From contig JAKRSD010000020.1 of assembly GCA_022402535.1 (NCBI GenBank), forward strand, positions 154,907 to 218,906: DNA of 64,000 bases, written 5' to 3'. A model generated the notes under the pieces. That model saw only the letters and a list, made by a program, of their open reading frames with translations, did no database searches and was not told the DNA's origin. Source of the DNA: Flavobacteriales bacterium. Lineage in GTDB: Bacteria; Bacteroidota; Bacteroidia; CAIKAF01. This document shows, piece after piece, positions 8,680 to 17,537 of the stretch. The position numbers and the translations under genes are program-made. Within the stretch, counting starts at the first letter, position 1, and each line of letters starts with the position of its first letter.

Positions 8680-9456
8680 ATGAGAAGAAAAATTTTTGCT
8701 TTACTTGTGGGGTGTTTTATCGCATTAGGGGCTACCGCACAAAGAGATTCAGATTCCCCTTTACGGTTCGGATTGCAGTTTAACCCCCTGCTTACCTGGA
8801 ACAAAACAGAAAATAATTTTAGTCCGGATGGCATTAAGGGCGGGTTTGAATATGGGCTGAATGTGCATTATTATTTTTATAAAAATGTAGGTATTGAATC
8901 AGGACTCTACATGAATCATCACGGAGCCAGATTCAGATATCTTCGCGATCAGGTAATTAACAATCCCGAAGCGCCTGATACAAACAAATACCGCTACAAT
9001 TATAATGTAAACAATATCTACATTAAAGTTCCTTTGGCTCTTCGATTCAGAACCAATCAGATTGGTCCTGTGTATTTGTTCGGAAAATTTGGCGTGGAAG
9101 CCGGATTTGCCATCAGTTCTAAATTGAAATTCTCCGGGCAGGATGGTTTTTTCCCTTCGGATGGAGAACCGACAACCGACATCTTTGATGAAAAAACGTA
9201 TCGCATTCCCTCTCCACTAGCCCGCATCGGACTGATGGTAGGCGGCGGGGTTGAATATCCGATTTCGGGCTCATTCAGTATTACTGCAGGTTTGGAATAT
9301 AATTATGGATTTCTCAATATCCTGAGAGATGATCTGAGCAGTTCATCCAAACCTTTTTTGCCCAGTTCAACCGTTTCAACTGTTTCCTATCAAACGCCTG
9401 ATAAAGAAGATGTAAGAACCCAATATCTGGCGCTAAAAATCGGCGTACTTTTTTAA
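8680..9456 (+). CDS. Outer-membrane beta-barrel protein (PorT-like family)
   Basis: 258 residues with a signal peptide (LLVGCFIALGATAQ; cut at about 21). The rest is short alternating beta strands rich in aromatic residues and Gly, ending ALKIGVLF with a terminal Phe, typical of small outer-membrane barrels (PF13568-type). There is a PorT-like flavour (FGLQFNPLLTWNK, NNIYIKVPLALRFR, FGKFGVEAGFAI), but the family is broad, so I do not call it porT. Its location beside gldB may be functional or chance. The stop overlaps the convergent DCC gene by 4 nt. Confidence 0.75.
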   Translation: MRRKIFALLVGCFIALGATAQRDSDSPLRFGLQFNPLLTWNKTENNFSPDGIKGGFEYGLNVHYYFYKNVGIESGLYMNHHGARFRYLRDQVINNPEAPDTNKYRYNYNVNNIYIKVPLALRFRTNQIGPVYLFGKFGVEAGFAISSKLKFSGQDGFFPSDGEPTTDIFDEKTYRIPSPLARIGLMVGGGVEYPISGSFSITAGLEYNYGFLNILRDDLSSSSKPFLPSSTVSTVSYQTPDKEDVRTQYLALKIGVLF

Positions 9457-9848
9457 TCTAAAAAGCGGCTACGGATTTCCGGATTAGGAATCATACAGCT
9501 TTCCCTTTTGCCAAAAAGACGATATCGGTTGCGGGCAATCAGTCCGTAAAAAAAATCGCGTATGAACGGAGGAATGATTATTAATACATAGAGCAGGGGC
9601 CAGAAGCTGTTAAGCTGTTTTATAACCCGAAGGGCTGCGGTTGATTTTTGATACATTTTACCGTTTTCAAATAAAAGAAATGTATCAAAAGCAGAGGTTT
9701 TCATGTTGAGTCTGTTTAAAATCTCTTGTCCCGATTTTCCCTGAAGTGCCGCAAATTTGAATCGGTTGTATTTATCCCGTTTTAAAATAAACTGCACGGA
9801 AGCATTACACACATTACATACCCCATCAAAATAAACGATACGCTCCAT
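9453..9848 (-). CDS. DCC family thiol-disulfide oxidoreductase-like protein (DUF393)
   Basis: 131 residues. The N-terminus YFDGVCNVCNASVQFIL carries the DxxCxxC motif that names the DCC (DUF393) family, a thioredoxin-like fold. A later hydrophobic segment (LLYVLIIIPPFI) and RNRYRLFGKRESC match the typical C-terminal half. The family is predicted to be redox active; no partner is known. It is probably downstream of nothing and upstream of nothing: the next minus-strand gene upstream ends 7 nt before its start, so it may be the second gene of a pair with the CoA-binding protein. Confidence 0.85.
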   Translation of the reverse strand: MERIVYFDGVCNVCNASVQFILKRDKYNRFKFAALQGKSGQEILNRLNMKTSAFDTFLLFENGKMYQKSTAALRVIKQLNSFWPLLYVLIIIPPFIRDFFYGLIARNRYRLFGKRESCMIPNPEIRSRFLD

Positions 9849-9855
9849 AGTTTAA

Positions 9856-10224
9856 TCAGTATTGACCCGTAGATAAAAGCACCAGTGTGCAGGCATATTC
9901 GGTTTCGATTCCTTTAGCCCGGGCAAGTTGAACCAATTCCTCGTTTTCGGTTCCCGGGTTAAAAATGATTCTGCGTGGTTGCAATTTTAAAATGTTGTCA
10001 TACAATGGGGGTTGCAGATCCGGACCTATATACAATGTTATGGTATCTAATTTCTCTACGGTATCAGGCCATTTGTTCAGAATGGGTTGACCGGCCACTT
10101 CCCCTCTTTTTAACCCGACAGGAATAAAATCGATTCCTTCTGATTTTAGCATATGTGCTGCTTTATACGAATATCTTGAAGGATTATTGGATGCGCCTGC
10201 AATCAATGTTTTTCTATTTTCCAT
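9856..10224 (-). CDS. CoA-binding domain protein
   Basis: 122 residues from the ATG at 10224. The N-terminus TLIAGASNNPSRYSYKAAHML is the nucleotide-binding start of the CoA-binding Rossmann fold (CoA_binding_2, YccU-like), followed by IDFIPVGLKRGEVAGQPIL and a C-terminal IIFNPGTENEELVQLAR. Family members are small stand-alone CoA-binding proteins of unclear role. An in-frame extension to 10314 is open but would run through the TATATTTG promoter and a terminator hairpin, so the shorter form is preferred. Confidence 0.85.
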   Translation of the reverse strand: MENRKTLIAGASNNPSRYSYKAAHMLKSEGIDFIPVGLKRGEVAGQPILNKWPDTVEKLDTITLYIGPDLQPPLYDNILKLQPRRIIFNPGTENEELVQLARAKGIETEYACTLVLLSTGQY

Positions 10225-10232
10225 AACGTCTG

Positions 10233-10240
10233 CAAATATA
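10233..10240 (-). promoter_or_regulatory. -7 promoter element TATATTTG of the CoA-binding gene
   Basis: A perfect TANNTTTG on the minus strand, 8 nt before the ATG at 10224. It supports the short start and predicts an almost leaderless transcript. Confidence 0.6.
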
Positions 10241-10271
10241 CTTGCAAGGGCTGAAGGAATTAAATTCGTGT

Positions 10272-10309
10272 AAAAAGCGAAACCGTCCGGAGGTATTCCG
10301 AACGGTTTC
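10272..10309 (-). terminator. Rho-independent terminator after the DUF4397 gene
   Basis: A 13-bp stem with one G-U pair (10279-10291 with 10297-10309; arms GAAACCGTCCGGA and TCCGAACGGTTTC), 5-nt loop. On the minus strand it is followed by CGCTTTTTAC. It ends transcription from the DUF4397 protein gene, whose stop is at 10338. Confidence 0.85.
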
Positions 10310-10337
10310 ACCAAACTAAACCCTAACCCTAACTTCT

Positions 10338-12074
10338 TTATTTCTTAATCAGCTTCGTGCTGAATGTATTTTTATCGCTGCTGAGAATTACGGTGTAAAC
10401 ACCTGCTGTTAATTCATCAATGTTCATGCTATAAACTCCTGAGTTTGCATTTTGGTTTACAACATTAACAGATTTTAACACTTTTCCATCCATTCCAACT
10501 ACATAAATAAATCCGGTTTCTCCCATTTCGGCTGGTAATGTTACATTTACCATATCAGCTGATGGATTTGGATATACTTCCAGATTTAAGGTAGAAACAC
10601 TTCCGTCTTGAATTCCGGCAATATTAATTTCGGGCAGTGGAATGAAATCACCACCGGTTGCCGGAACTACAAACAGTCCAAATGGTTGTAAATCTGTTAC
10701 ATTTTCATCATCAGGTGTAATGAAACCGCTGGCCAATAAAATCAAAGATTGATTTTCGAAAGCAGATAAAGGTGCGGTGTACGCTTTGATTGGAGCAGCA
10801 CCCGTAGGAGCTACATCTAAACGGATATCATCTGCATCTACATCCAATAAAGCCGCATTATTATATACCACATTCGTTAAAAGCGGAATCAAGGTACCTG
10901 CCGCATTAACAGAAACATCAACACCTGGAGCATCCACTCCGTGGTGTACGGCATACACACTTACATTATTCGTAGTAGCCGAACGAACCACCGCATCATT
11001 CATAATTTTCAGATTGAAGTTGATGTTTGTGCCGTTAACGGCCACAGAGTTGGCAAATGCGTTATTTGCTGTTGAAATTACCCCGTTAGCAATGATAGAA
11101 TATGTAGTATTCTGAGTTAACGTAAGCGGGAAAGTAGCCACCGGATTAGCCGGACTGCCACCTGGAGCTGTGAATTTAACGGCTAAAGGAACCGGTAAAA
11201 CAGGTAAGAAAATATAAGGAGTAGCAGTTTTAAACTCAAAACCTTGTACAAAAGGTAAATCTAGACCTAAAGCAGGTACTGATACCCATACATCAACCAC
11301 TGCGGCAGCAGGATCGGCAGAATTGTGAATTACCTGAGCACGGGCAAGTGGAGAAGCTTCAAATGGTAATACCGTTCCATCAGGTAAAGCTACATACAGA
11401 TTAAAATCTGTTCCTACTAAACCTGAAGCAAATACTACTGCTCCCAAACCGTCTGCACCTGTAATGTCTAAACTAAATCCACCCACCATGGTATTGTAAT
11501 TAGGTGAAAGTGTTAATGCTAAAATGGTTTCAGCGGCAGGAAGACCTGTATAACCAACAAATTCTCCATAAGAAATTGAAGGGATAAGTGGGTCAATGGC
11601 ATCTGCCTCACCAAATACGGCTACAGCAGGAGCATTGGTTGAACCATGAAATACTTTCACGGCAACTTCACCAGCAGTCGTAGCAGATTGTCCACCTGAA
11701 AGAAACAGGTTAAAAGGTGTAGTGGCATCCCCAACCAATCCCGCGGCAATTGCAATATACTCACCGCCATTTGCCAATGTAGGTATTGCAAAACTCACCA
11801 AAGTATCCTGAATGCCTGTACTGTTGCCTGGAGCAACGGCAGCTCTTGTATTAGCCACATCGGCCAATACAGGGAAATATGCGGTAGCTTCACGGTATCC
11901 CAGGTCATTTATAGCAGGACCTACCCATGAAGAACCATCAAAATAATAAATATCCACAGTAGCCGCAGCTGGAGTAGCGCTGTTGTGGATAACCTGAAGG
12001 CTGGCAGTGTTTTGTGCTGACAGTCCCATTGCCAATCCGGCAAATCCGAGAATAATAGAAAGTCTTTTTTTCAT
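10338..12074 (-). CDS. T9SS type A cargo protein with DUF4397 repeats
   Basis: 578 residues. After a signal peptide (to about residue 20, LSAQ) there are four tandem DUF4397-like beta domains beginning near residues 23 (LQVIHNSATPAAATVDIYY), 136 (VKVFHGSTNAPAVAV), 247 (AQVIHNSADPAAAVVDVWV) and 370 (YAVHHGVDAPGVDVSVN). The C-terminus (VYPNPSADMVNVTLP, then MDGKVLKSVN and the final LIKK) is a type A T9SS sorting domain. It is thus a cell-surface or secreted repeat protein, likely structural or adhesive; ligand unknown. Single-gene unit with its own terminator. Confidence 0.88.
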   Translation of the reverse strand: MKKRLSIILGFAGLAMGLSAQNTASLQVIHNSATPAAATVDIYYFDGSSWVGPAINDLGYREATAYFPVLADVANTRAAVAPGNSTGIQDTLVSFAIPTLANGGEYIAIAAGLVGDATTPFNLFLSGGQSATTAGEVAVKVFHGSTNAPAVAVFGEADAIDPLIPSISYGEFVGYTGLPAAETILALTLSPNYNTMVGGFSLDITGADGLGAVVFASGLVGTDFNLYVALPDGTVLPFEASPLARAQVIHNSADPAAAVVDVWVSVPALGLDLPFVQGFEFKTATPYIFLPVLPVPLAVKFTAPGGSPANPVATFPLTLTQNTTYSIIANGVISTANNAFANSVAVNGTNINFNLKIMNDAVVRSATTNNVSVYAVHHGVDAPGVDVSVNAAGTLIPLLTNVVYNNAALLDVDADDIRLDVAPTGAAPIKAYTAPLSAFENQSLILLASGFITPDDENVTDLQPFGLFVVPATGGDFIPLPEINIAGIQDGSVSTLNLEVYPNPSADMVNVTLPAEMGETGFIYVVGMDGKVLKSVNVVNQNANSGVYSMNIDELTAGVYTVILSSDKNTFSTKLIKK

Positions 12075-12086
12075 GATAATTTATTT

Positions 12087-12112
12087 AAGAGTTAATGAAA
12101 CCCGACACAAAT
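12087..12112 (-). promoter_or_regulatory. Leader motif shared with the PNGase F-like gene
   Basis: On the minus strand, ATTTGTGTCGGGTTTCATT followed by AACTCTT sits 12 nt before the start codon. A close relative lies in the same place upstream of the gene at 14134-16041. It may be a shared leader or promoter element; function not known. Confidence 0.35.
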
Positions 12113-12289
12113 CATTTTGTTTATCTTTTGTTGCTTTTTCTTGCACATTTTTTAAAACAAATTTTTAATCTACTGATTTTATGTTAATTAAAAATGCAAG
12201 AATCATGATTTTTTTCTTTATTTCTGAACGTTGGCTTTAACCTGATTGGTTTTTGCACCTTTGCGTGGGTCATTTAATACCATTTGTTC

Positions 12290-13069
12290 ATGCTTCAATA
12301 TATACATTGGAATCCCAACCCAATTCTTATAGATCTGGGCTTTTTACAACCCAAATGGTACGGGGTATTATTTGTTTCGGGAATCGCATTGGGATATGTG
12401 TTCTTTAAAAAAGAAGCTCCCAAACAGAGTATTCCTTTACAAAAAGTTGATTATCTGCTTTTTCTTGTGATGGGATTTTCCATATTAGGCGCCAGATTAG
12501 TTCATGTATTTTTTTATGACTGGCCAACTTATAAAGATTCACCGGGAGATATTCTGAAAATTTGGGAAGGCGGACTTGCCAGCCACGGAGGAGGAATGGG
12601 TATGCTTTTGGCCACCTGGATTTGGGTAACCTTTATAGCTAAAGTGAATTTTTGGAAAATCTTAGATTTGATGGCCATACCCACCCCGCTCGCAGGAGCA
12701 TTTATCCGGTTTGGCAACTTATGGAATAGCGAAATTTTGGGTAAACCTACCGATGTACCCTGGGCTTTTGTGTTTGAAAGTAAGGATATGATTCCTCGTC
12801 ACCCCGTTCAAGTGTATGAGGCCCTTTGCTATATCATAGGCAGTTTGATATTGTTTGGGGTTTACAAAAAATACGGGCTGAATAAAAAAGGATTGCTGAC
12901 AGCCTGCTTTCTGTTGGTCGTTTTTATACCCCGTTTTTTATTGGAGTTTCTAAAAGAACCTCAGGAAAGCTATGATATAGGAATCATGCTAAATACTGGG
13001 CAGTTACTTAGTATTCCCATGATAATCATCGGAACAGCGGCTACAATTTATATACTTAGGAAGAAGTAA
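12290..13069 (+). CDS. lgt: Prolipoprotein diacylglyceryl transferase
   Basis: 259 residues, seven hydrophobic segments. Lgt landmarks in order: GARLVHVFFYDW (about 70-82), the HGGGMG motif, GAFIRFGNLWNSEILGKPT (the Lgt signature, with Phe for the usual Gly-Arg-Ile-Gly pattern), and RHPVQVYEA. Lgt transfers diacylglycerol from phosphatidylglycerol to the lipobox cysteine of prolipoproteins in the inner membrane, such as GldB here. ATG at 12290 is preferred over a TTG two codons upstream. The stop lies 3 nt from the stop of the convergent ACMSD gene. Confidence 0.94.
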   Translation: MLQYIHWNPNPILIDLGFLQPKWYGVLFVSGIALGYVFFKKEAPKQSIPLQKVDYLLFLVMGFSILGARLVHVFFYDWPTYKDSPGDILKIWEGGLASHGGGMGMLLATWIWVTFIAKVNFWKILDLMAIPTPLAGAFIRFGNLWNSEILGKPTDVPWAFVFESKDMIPRHPVQVYEALCYIIGSLILFGVYKKYGLNKKGLLTACFLLVVFIPRFLLEFLKEPQESYDIGIMLNTGQLLSIPMIIIGTAATIYILRKK

Positions 13070-13072
13070 GCC

Positions 13073-14086
13073 TTATAATAGATCCGAAGCATTCATATTC
13101 AACCACTCCAACGGAGCGTTTTGAAGCAAATCTTCCAAAACGGACAGTTCTAATCCGATAGATTGGGCCAGTTTTCCCGGAGGATCCAATTCGCCGAGCG
13201 GAAAAGGATAATCGGAACCCAGTGCCACCCGTTTACTTCCGAACATGCGGATGATATTGCGCAAAACATGTTCATCAAACGTAAGGGTGTCCACCCAAAA
13301 ACGCCCACAGTAATCGCGCGGATTATTCGGATTATCAATAGCTACAAGGTCCGGGCGCATTTTGTAACCATGCTCTATACGACCAATCGTTCCTGGAAAT
13401 GAACCTCCCCCATGACAAAAGGCTACGCGCAGTTTGGGAAACTTATCAAAAACGCCTCCGAATATCATAGAACAGATAGCACGCGAGGTTTCAGCCGGCA
13501 TACCCACCAGCCAGGGCAACCAATACCGGCGCATATTTTCTGAGCCGGGCATATCCCAGGGATGCACCAATACACTTAAATCATACTTTTCACATATTTC
13601 CCAAATGGGAAAATATTCGGGGTCGTTCAAGTTTTTATCATTCACGTGAGTACCCACTTCTATTCCCTTTAGCCCTAATTCCAAGGCGCATCTTTCCAAT
13701 TCTTTACAGGCTAATTGCGGATCTTGGAAAGGCAGGGTGGCTAGACCAATAAATCGTTTATGGTCATGGGCACAACATTCGGCGATGTGATCGTTAAGAA
13801 ACTGTGCGGTTTCCAGGCCGTGTTCAGGTTTGGCCCAGTAATTAAATAAAACGGGAATTGTACTCAGCACCTGCGTATGAATCTCGGTTTGGGCCATATC
13901 TTCCAGCCTGCGCGATGGGCTCCAACAATTGTCTTCAATTTCTCGGAAAAACTTATCGCCAATCATCATGCGGGCCTTGCAGGGAGCATGATGATGAAGA
14001 TGAACAAAGCCGTCGTAACCGAACTTAGATGCATAATGGGGCATCTTTTCGGGCATCACATGGGTGTGGATATCAATTTTGAGCAT
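13073..14086 (-). CDS. ACMSD-type amidohydrolase (aminocarboxymuconate-semialdehyde decarboxylase)
   Basis: 337 residues, the length of ACMSD. Metal ligands fit the family: HTH near the start (IDIHTHVMPE), His in LVHPWDMPG, and Asp in GSDYPFPLGE, with the active-site His in AFCHGGGSFPGTIGR. Long stretches such as STIPVLFNYWAKPEHGL and YWLPWLVGMPAETS match the ACMSD proteins of the kynurenine pathway. The enzyme decarboxylates 2-amino-3-carboxymuconate-6-semialdehyde, steering tryptophan breakdown away from quinolinate. No other kynurenine gene is in this window, so the pathway role is inferred from the enzyme alone. Confidence 0.9.
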   Translation of the reverse strand: MLKIDIHTHVMPEKMPHYASKFGYDGFVHLHHHAPCKARMMIGDKFFREIEDNCWSPSRRLEDMAQTEIHTQVLSTIPVLFNYWAKPEHGLETAQFLNDHIAECCAHDHKRFIGLATLPFQDPQLACKELERCALELGLKGIEVGTHVNDKNLNDPEYFPIWEICEKYDLSVLVHPWDMPGSENMRRYWLPWLVGMPAETSRAICSMIFGGVFDKFPKLRVAFCHGGGSFPGTIGRIEHGYKMRPDLVAIDNPNNPRDYCGRFWVDTLTFDEHVLRNIIRMFGSKRVALGSDYPFPLGELDPPGKLAQSIGLELSVLEDLLQNAPLEWLNMNASDLL

Positions 14087-14092
14087 GTCCGG

Positions 14093-14100
14093 CGAAGGTA
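14093..14100 (-). promoter_or_regulatory. -7-like element TACCTTCG of the ACMSD gene
   Basis: On the minus strand TACCTTCG differs from TANNTTTG by one base and lies 6 nt before the ATG at 14086. Similar TANNTTCG elements precede the genes at 39215 and 54151. Confidence 0.45.
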
Positions 14101-14133
14101 CAAAACCCTGCAGACTTTCAGAAAACCCGGAAA

Positions 14134-16041
14134 TTATTCCTTCACAAACTTCTGACGAACAGAACTTTTTGCATTCACAATACGAATGATATACATGCCA
14201 TTGGCTAATGAAGAAAAATCACGGGTCAATGTTTGCCCGTCCAGTTGTAATTTTTCCACAAAGATTTGCCTTCCGTTTATGTCCAATACCTGCATCCAGG
14301 CCTCACCCTGCATGCCCGTTACCTGAATATTAACGGTTGATTGGGCGGGGTTCGGCGAAATAACCATCCCCGGCTGAATCAGTTCGGCTTCATCGGTGGA
14401 AAGCAGTCCATTTACGGTGAAATGCTGTACCACGGAAGTACCGAAGTTGGCATTAAATGATTTGATGGTAGAAGTATTTTCCGCCCTTTTGAAACGCAAA
14501 TATCCGGCTCCGTCATTATTGAAATTGAAAAAACTGAGACCGTTTTTGGAAGCATCCGTAAATTCAAACACATAACATCCGTCCGCAAATGTAAGGGTGT
14601 CCTGATACACCGTGCTGGCCGTATGCGTATATCGCGAGTATACAATATTACCTGCCGCATCGCGGATAGTCCACGCATTATCAGACGGTTTGTTATTGGT
14701 TTTATAGTCCAATACAAATTTAGATGGATAAGACGGCGTAATAGAAAAAAAGGAAGTTTGGGCATTATTATGCACGTAATCATCAGCCTGCCCATTCGTT
14801 TCTACAATTCGCACATTGAATTTTTTCTCTGCCACGGCACCAGACCAGTCTGCCACCGGAAATGAAAAGGTGTCGCTTTGTAAAAAAGATAAATTTCCGT
14901 TCCATGTTACTTCAAACTCTGTTTGACCGGCTATGGAGTATGCAAGCTTTACTGAAGTAACGGGATTGGCTCCCGTATTACGCAGAATTACTTTGGCTTC
15001 GTGACATACAGGGTTAAAACGTCCGTAGTTTTTGTTATTGCTGGGTGTAAGGATTTCCACCAACTCGGCATCATTCTGAAACGATGGAGGCCCAAATGTG
15101 AACAGGTGGCTGGAAATATTATAAGAACAACTGTTGTTATTAATATTCGTAAACGGTTCCATGTTTACGTTCACGGTATGATTACCGGGTGTAAGAAATG
15201 ATGTTAAGTTAAAGGCAAAATTGCCCGTTGGGCCGCCCGGACACCAGTTTGCCCGGTCATATAACCAAGTTCCCGGCTGCGGAAACAATGGATTTAGTCC
15301 GCAGGTTTCGTTCCAAATCAATGCCTGTCCACGCTGAACATTATCCGTGAGTACATAAAAATATTTGGGACAGAATTCTGCGCAGTTTTCATTTCCGCCG
15401 AATCCGTGGCCGCTGGGCCTGTATATAAACTTAGCATATTCAGTACCTGCCGGAATGGTTACATTTTTTTCTGACAAGAAATTTTCAATGGAATTATTTG
15501 GATCGCCATAAGAAGAACCTCCTTCATAAATTTTGATGACATCGTTGACCACATGGGGCGGAGTGCCCTCTACAAACTCAAAATCCAATGTGGCGGTAAA
15601 ACCATCCTGATACCCCTGGTATTGAACCCGGATATCTACCGAATCGTGCAGCATGGGTTCATAATCGGTAATATCAAACGTGTAAGTCCATTTCCACGAA
15701 TTAGAAAAATTTCCGGCATATGGGGTAATTACACGGCAAAGTTCTATTTCTTCTTTAATGGGATTTCCAGATGTATCAGTTTGTCCCGTAGGCCGCAGAA
15801 CAAATACCCGGGTAGTGTAATCCCATTCCGAACAGCCCGAAGAGGGACAGCCCATAATATAGCGAAGCAGAATTTTTTGATAGCTGTTACCGGCAGAAGG
15901 AAATCCGGCGCGCTTGTCAAAATTGCCGTACCAGTTCATGTGTGTTGCATCATGTGCTCTTACGCGCACCGTATCTCCCGGAGCTGCCCAAAGCATAAAT
16001 ACAGATAACAAACAAACGGAAACCGAAATTATTTTTTTCAT
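14134..16041 (-). CDS. PNGase F-like secreted amidase with T9SS type A domain
   Basis: 635 residues from the ATG at 16041, which opens a signal peptide ending near LWAA. The two-domain core resembles peptide-N-glycosidase F: CPSSGCSEWDYTTRVFV (residues 65-81) matches its CPNKTCDEWD segment, so Asp74 corresponds to catalytic Asp60; NCAEFC (219-224) and DRANWCPGG match the second domain, with Glu222 at the position of Glu206. By eye, the Glu118 position is Tyr141. The C-terminus (MVISPNPAQSTVNIQV) is a type A sorting domain. PNGase F removes N-glycans from asparagine. Activity here is inferred. A frame 24 nt longer is open but lacks a signal peptide at its start. Confidence 0.82.
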   Translation of the reverse strand: MKKIISVSVCLLSVFMLWAAPGDTVRVRAHDATHMNWYGNFDKRAGFPSAGNSYQKILLRYIMGCPSSGCSEWDYTTRVFVLRPTGQTDTSGNPIKEEIELCRVITPYAGNFSNSWKWTYTFDITDYEPMLHDSVDIRVQYQGYQDGFTATLDFEFVEGTPPHVVNDVIKIYEGGSSYGDPNNSIENFLSEKNVTIPAGTEYAKFIYRPSGHGFGGNENCAEFCPKYFYVLTDNVQRGQALIWNETCGLNPLFPQPGTWLYDRANWCPGGPTGNFAFNLTSFLTPGNHTVNVNMEPFTNINNNSCSYNISSHLFTFGPPSFQNDAELVEILTPSNNKNYGRFNPVCHEAKVILRNTGANPVTSVKLAYSIAGQTEFEVTWNGNLSFLQSDTFSFPVADWSGAVAEKKFNVRIVETNGQADDYVHNNAQTSFFSITPSYPSKFVLDYKTNNKPSDNAWTIRDAAGNIVYSRYTHTASTVYQDTLTFADGCYVFEFTDASKNGLSFFNFNNDGAGYLRFKRAENTSTIKSFNANFGTSVVQHFTVNGLLSTDEAELIQPGMVISPNPAQSTVNIQVTGMQGEAWMQVLDINGRQIFVEKLQLDGQTLTRDFSSLANGMYIIRIVNAKSSVRQKFVKE

Positions 16042-16044
16042 GTC

Positions 16045-16067
16045 AAGAGTGATTAAGCCCGACAAAT
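16045..16067 (-). promoter_or_regulatory. Leader motif shared with the DUF4397 gene
   Basis: Minus strand ATTTGTCGGGCTTAATC followed by ACTCTT, starting 3 nt before the ATG at 16041. It resembles the motif at 12087-12112 apart from a 3-nt length difference. Confidence 0.35.
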
Positions 16068-16207
16068 AACCGAATTAATTCTAGAAAAAAGCGACATAGG
16101 GAGCGCTTGTCCAGATTTTGTCCGCTAATATAAAATCTTCAATCCTCCATTTTATTGTGATGAAATTCATTAAAATTCAATCCTTTACTAGGTTGTGCCA
16201 AAACCTA

Positions 16208-16215
16208 TATCTTTG
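16208..16215 (+). promoter_or_regulatory. -7 promoter element TATCTTTG of pepP
   Basis: A perfect TANNTTTG, 23 nt before the ATG at 16239. A TTG at 16193-16195 is too close to be a regular -33 element. Confidence 0.6.
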
Positions 16216-16238
16216 GGCACATTTCATTCCACTCAAAT

Positions 16239-17534
16239 ATGAATAATCGCTACGACCTGATTGATTCCAGACTGTTTATTGAAAACCGGAAAAGAATTGC
16301 CTCGCGTTTAGAACCCAAATCGGTGGCCATTTTTAATTCTAACGATGAGTTTCCCAGAAACGGAGATGCTTTTTATTCATTCCGACAAAACAGTGACCTT
16401 TTTTGGCTCAGCGGAATTGACCAGGAAAAATCCATTCTGGTATTGTGCCCTGATGCGTATAAGGAAAATATGCGCGAAATTCTATTTGTGAGAGAAACCA
16501 ATGAACACCTGACCGTTTGGGAAGGCTACAAATATTCGAAAGAGGATGCGCGAAGGGTATCCGGCATTCAGAATGTACAATGGCTGCACGATTTTGACAA
16601 AGTAATGCACGAGCTTTTTATCCGCAATAAAAACATATACATCAACCTGAATGAAAATATTCGGGCTGATATTGAAAGTGACTATCGCGATTTGCGCATG
16701 ATGGAAGAGCTTAAGTCAAAATATCCTGTGCACCAGTATCACAGACTGGGACCGATTATTGACGAAGTCCGTTCGGTAAAACACAGCATCGAGGTGGAAA
16801 TCATGCAGCATGCCTGTAATATAACCGAAAAAGCCTTTCGAAGAGTATTGGGCTTCGTAAAACCCGGCGTGTATGAATACGAAGTAGAGGCGGAAATCAT
16901 TCATGAATTTATCCGTAACCGTGCCAACGGTCATGCATACAACCCCATTATTGCTTCAGGAGGAAGTTCATGCATTCTTCATTATAACGCCAATAACAGC
17001 TTATGCCAAGAAGGCGATATTTTGCTCATGGATTTTGGATGCGAATATGCCAATTATGCCAGCGATTTATCCCGTACCATTCCTGTAAGCGGACGTTTCA
17101 GCCCCCGGCAAAAGGACGTATATAATGCCTGTTTGAATGTGATGAAACATGCCACATCGCTTCTGAAACCGGGTACCGTTTACCTGGAATATGAAAAAGA
17201 AGTTGGGCGTTTTATGGAAAGCGAACTGATTTCGCTGGGTTTGATTGATAAACACGATGTAGCCAAACAGGATCCTTCATCACCGCTGTACAAGAAATAT
17301 TTTATGCACGGCACTTCACACTTTTTAGGACTCGATGTGCATGATGTGGGCAACAGAGACCTTCCGATGAAAGCCGGTCATGTGTTTACCTGCGAACCCG
17401 GTATTTATATTCCCGAAGAAAACATCGGAATCCGTATAGAAAATGATATTCTTCTGACCGAGAACGGAAACATTGACCTCATGGCCAGCATCCCGCGCGA
17501 GGCAGAAGAGATAGAAGAACTCATGAATACGTAA
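16239..17534 (+). CDS. pepP: Xaa-Pro aminopeptidase (aminopeptidase P, M24)
   Basis: 431 residues. It has an N-terminal AMP_N domain (about 10-150; FRQNSDLFWLSGI) and a C-terminal pita-bread M24 domain. Metal ligands are visible: the Asp residues of DFGCEYANYASD, His in HGTSHFLGLDVHD, Glu in CEPGIYIPEE and Glu in RIENDILLTENG. Aminopeptidase P removes an N-terminal residue when proline is second, in the cytoplasm with two Mn2+ ions. No signal peptide. The next gene starts 3 nt after the stop, so the two form an operon. Confidence 0.94.
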   Translation: MNNRYDLIDSRLFIENRKRIASRLEPKSVAIFNSNDEFPRNGDAFYSFRQNSDLFWLSGIDQEKSILVLCPDAYKENMREILFVRETNEHLTVWEGYKYSKEDARRVSGIQNVQWLHDFDKVMHELFIRNKNIYINLNENIRADIESDYRDLRMMEELKSKYPVHQYHRLGPIIDEVRSVKHSIEVEIMQHACNITEKAFRRVLGFVKPGVYEYEVEAEIIHEFIRNRANGHAYNPIIASGGSSCILHYNANNSLCQEGDILLMDFGCEYANYASDLSRTIPVSGRFSPRQKDVYNACLNVMKHATSLLKPGTVYLEYEKEVGRFMESELISLGLIDKHDVAKQDPSSPLYKKYFMHGTSHFLGLDVHDVGNRDLPMKAGHVFTCEPGIYIPEENIGIRIENDILLTENGNIDLMASIPREAEEIEELMNT

Positions 17535-17537
17535 ATC

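Noticed and set aside
8604-8834. Minus-strand gene in the gldB upstream region
   Set aside because: It overlaps the divergent promoters and the start of the barrel gene and resembles no known protein.
10311-10336. Telomere-like CCCTAACCCTAAC sequence
   Set aside because: Only two units, in the 3' region of the DUF4397 gene of a bacterial chromosome; chance.
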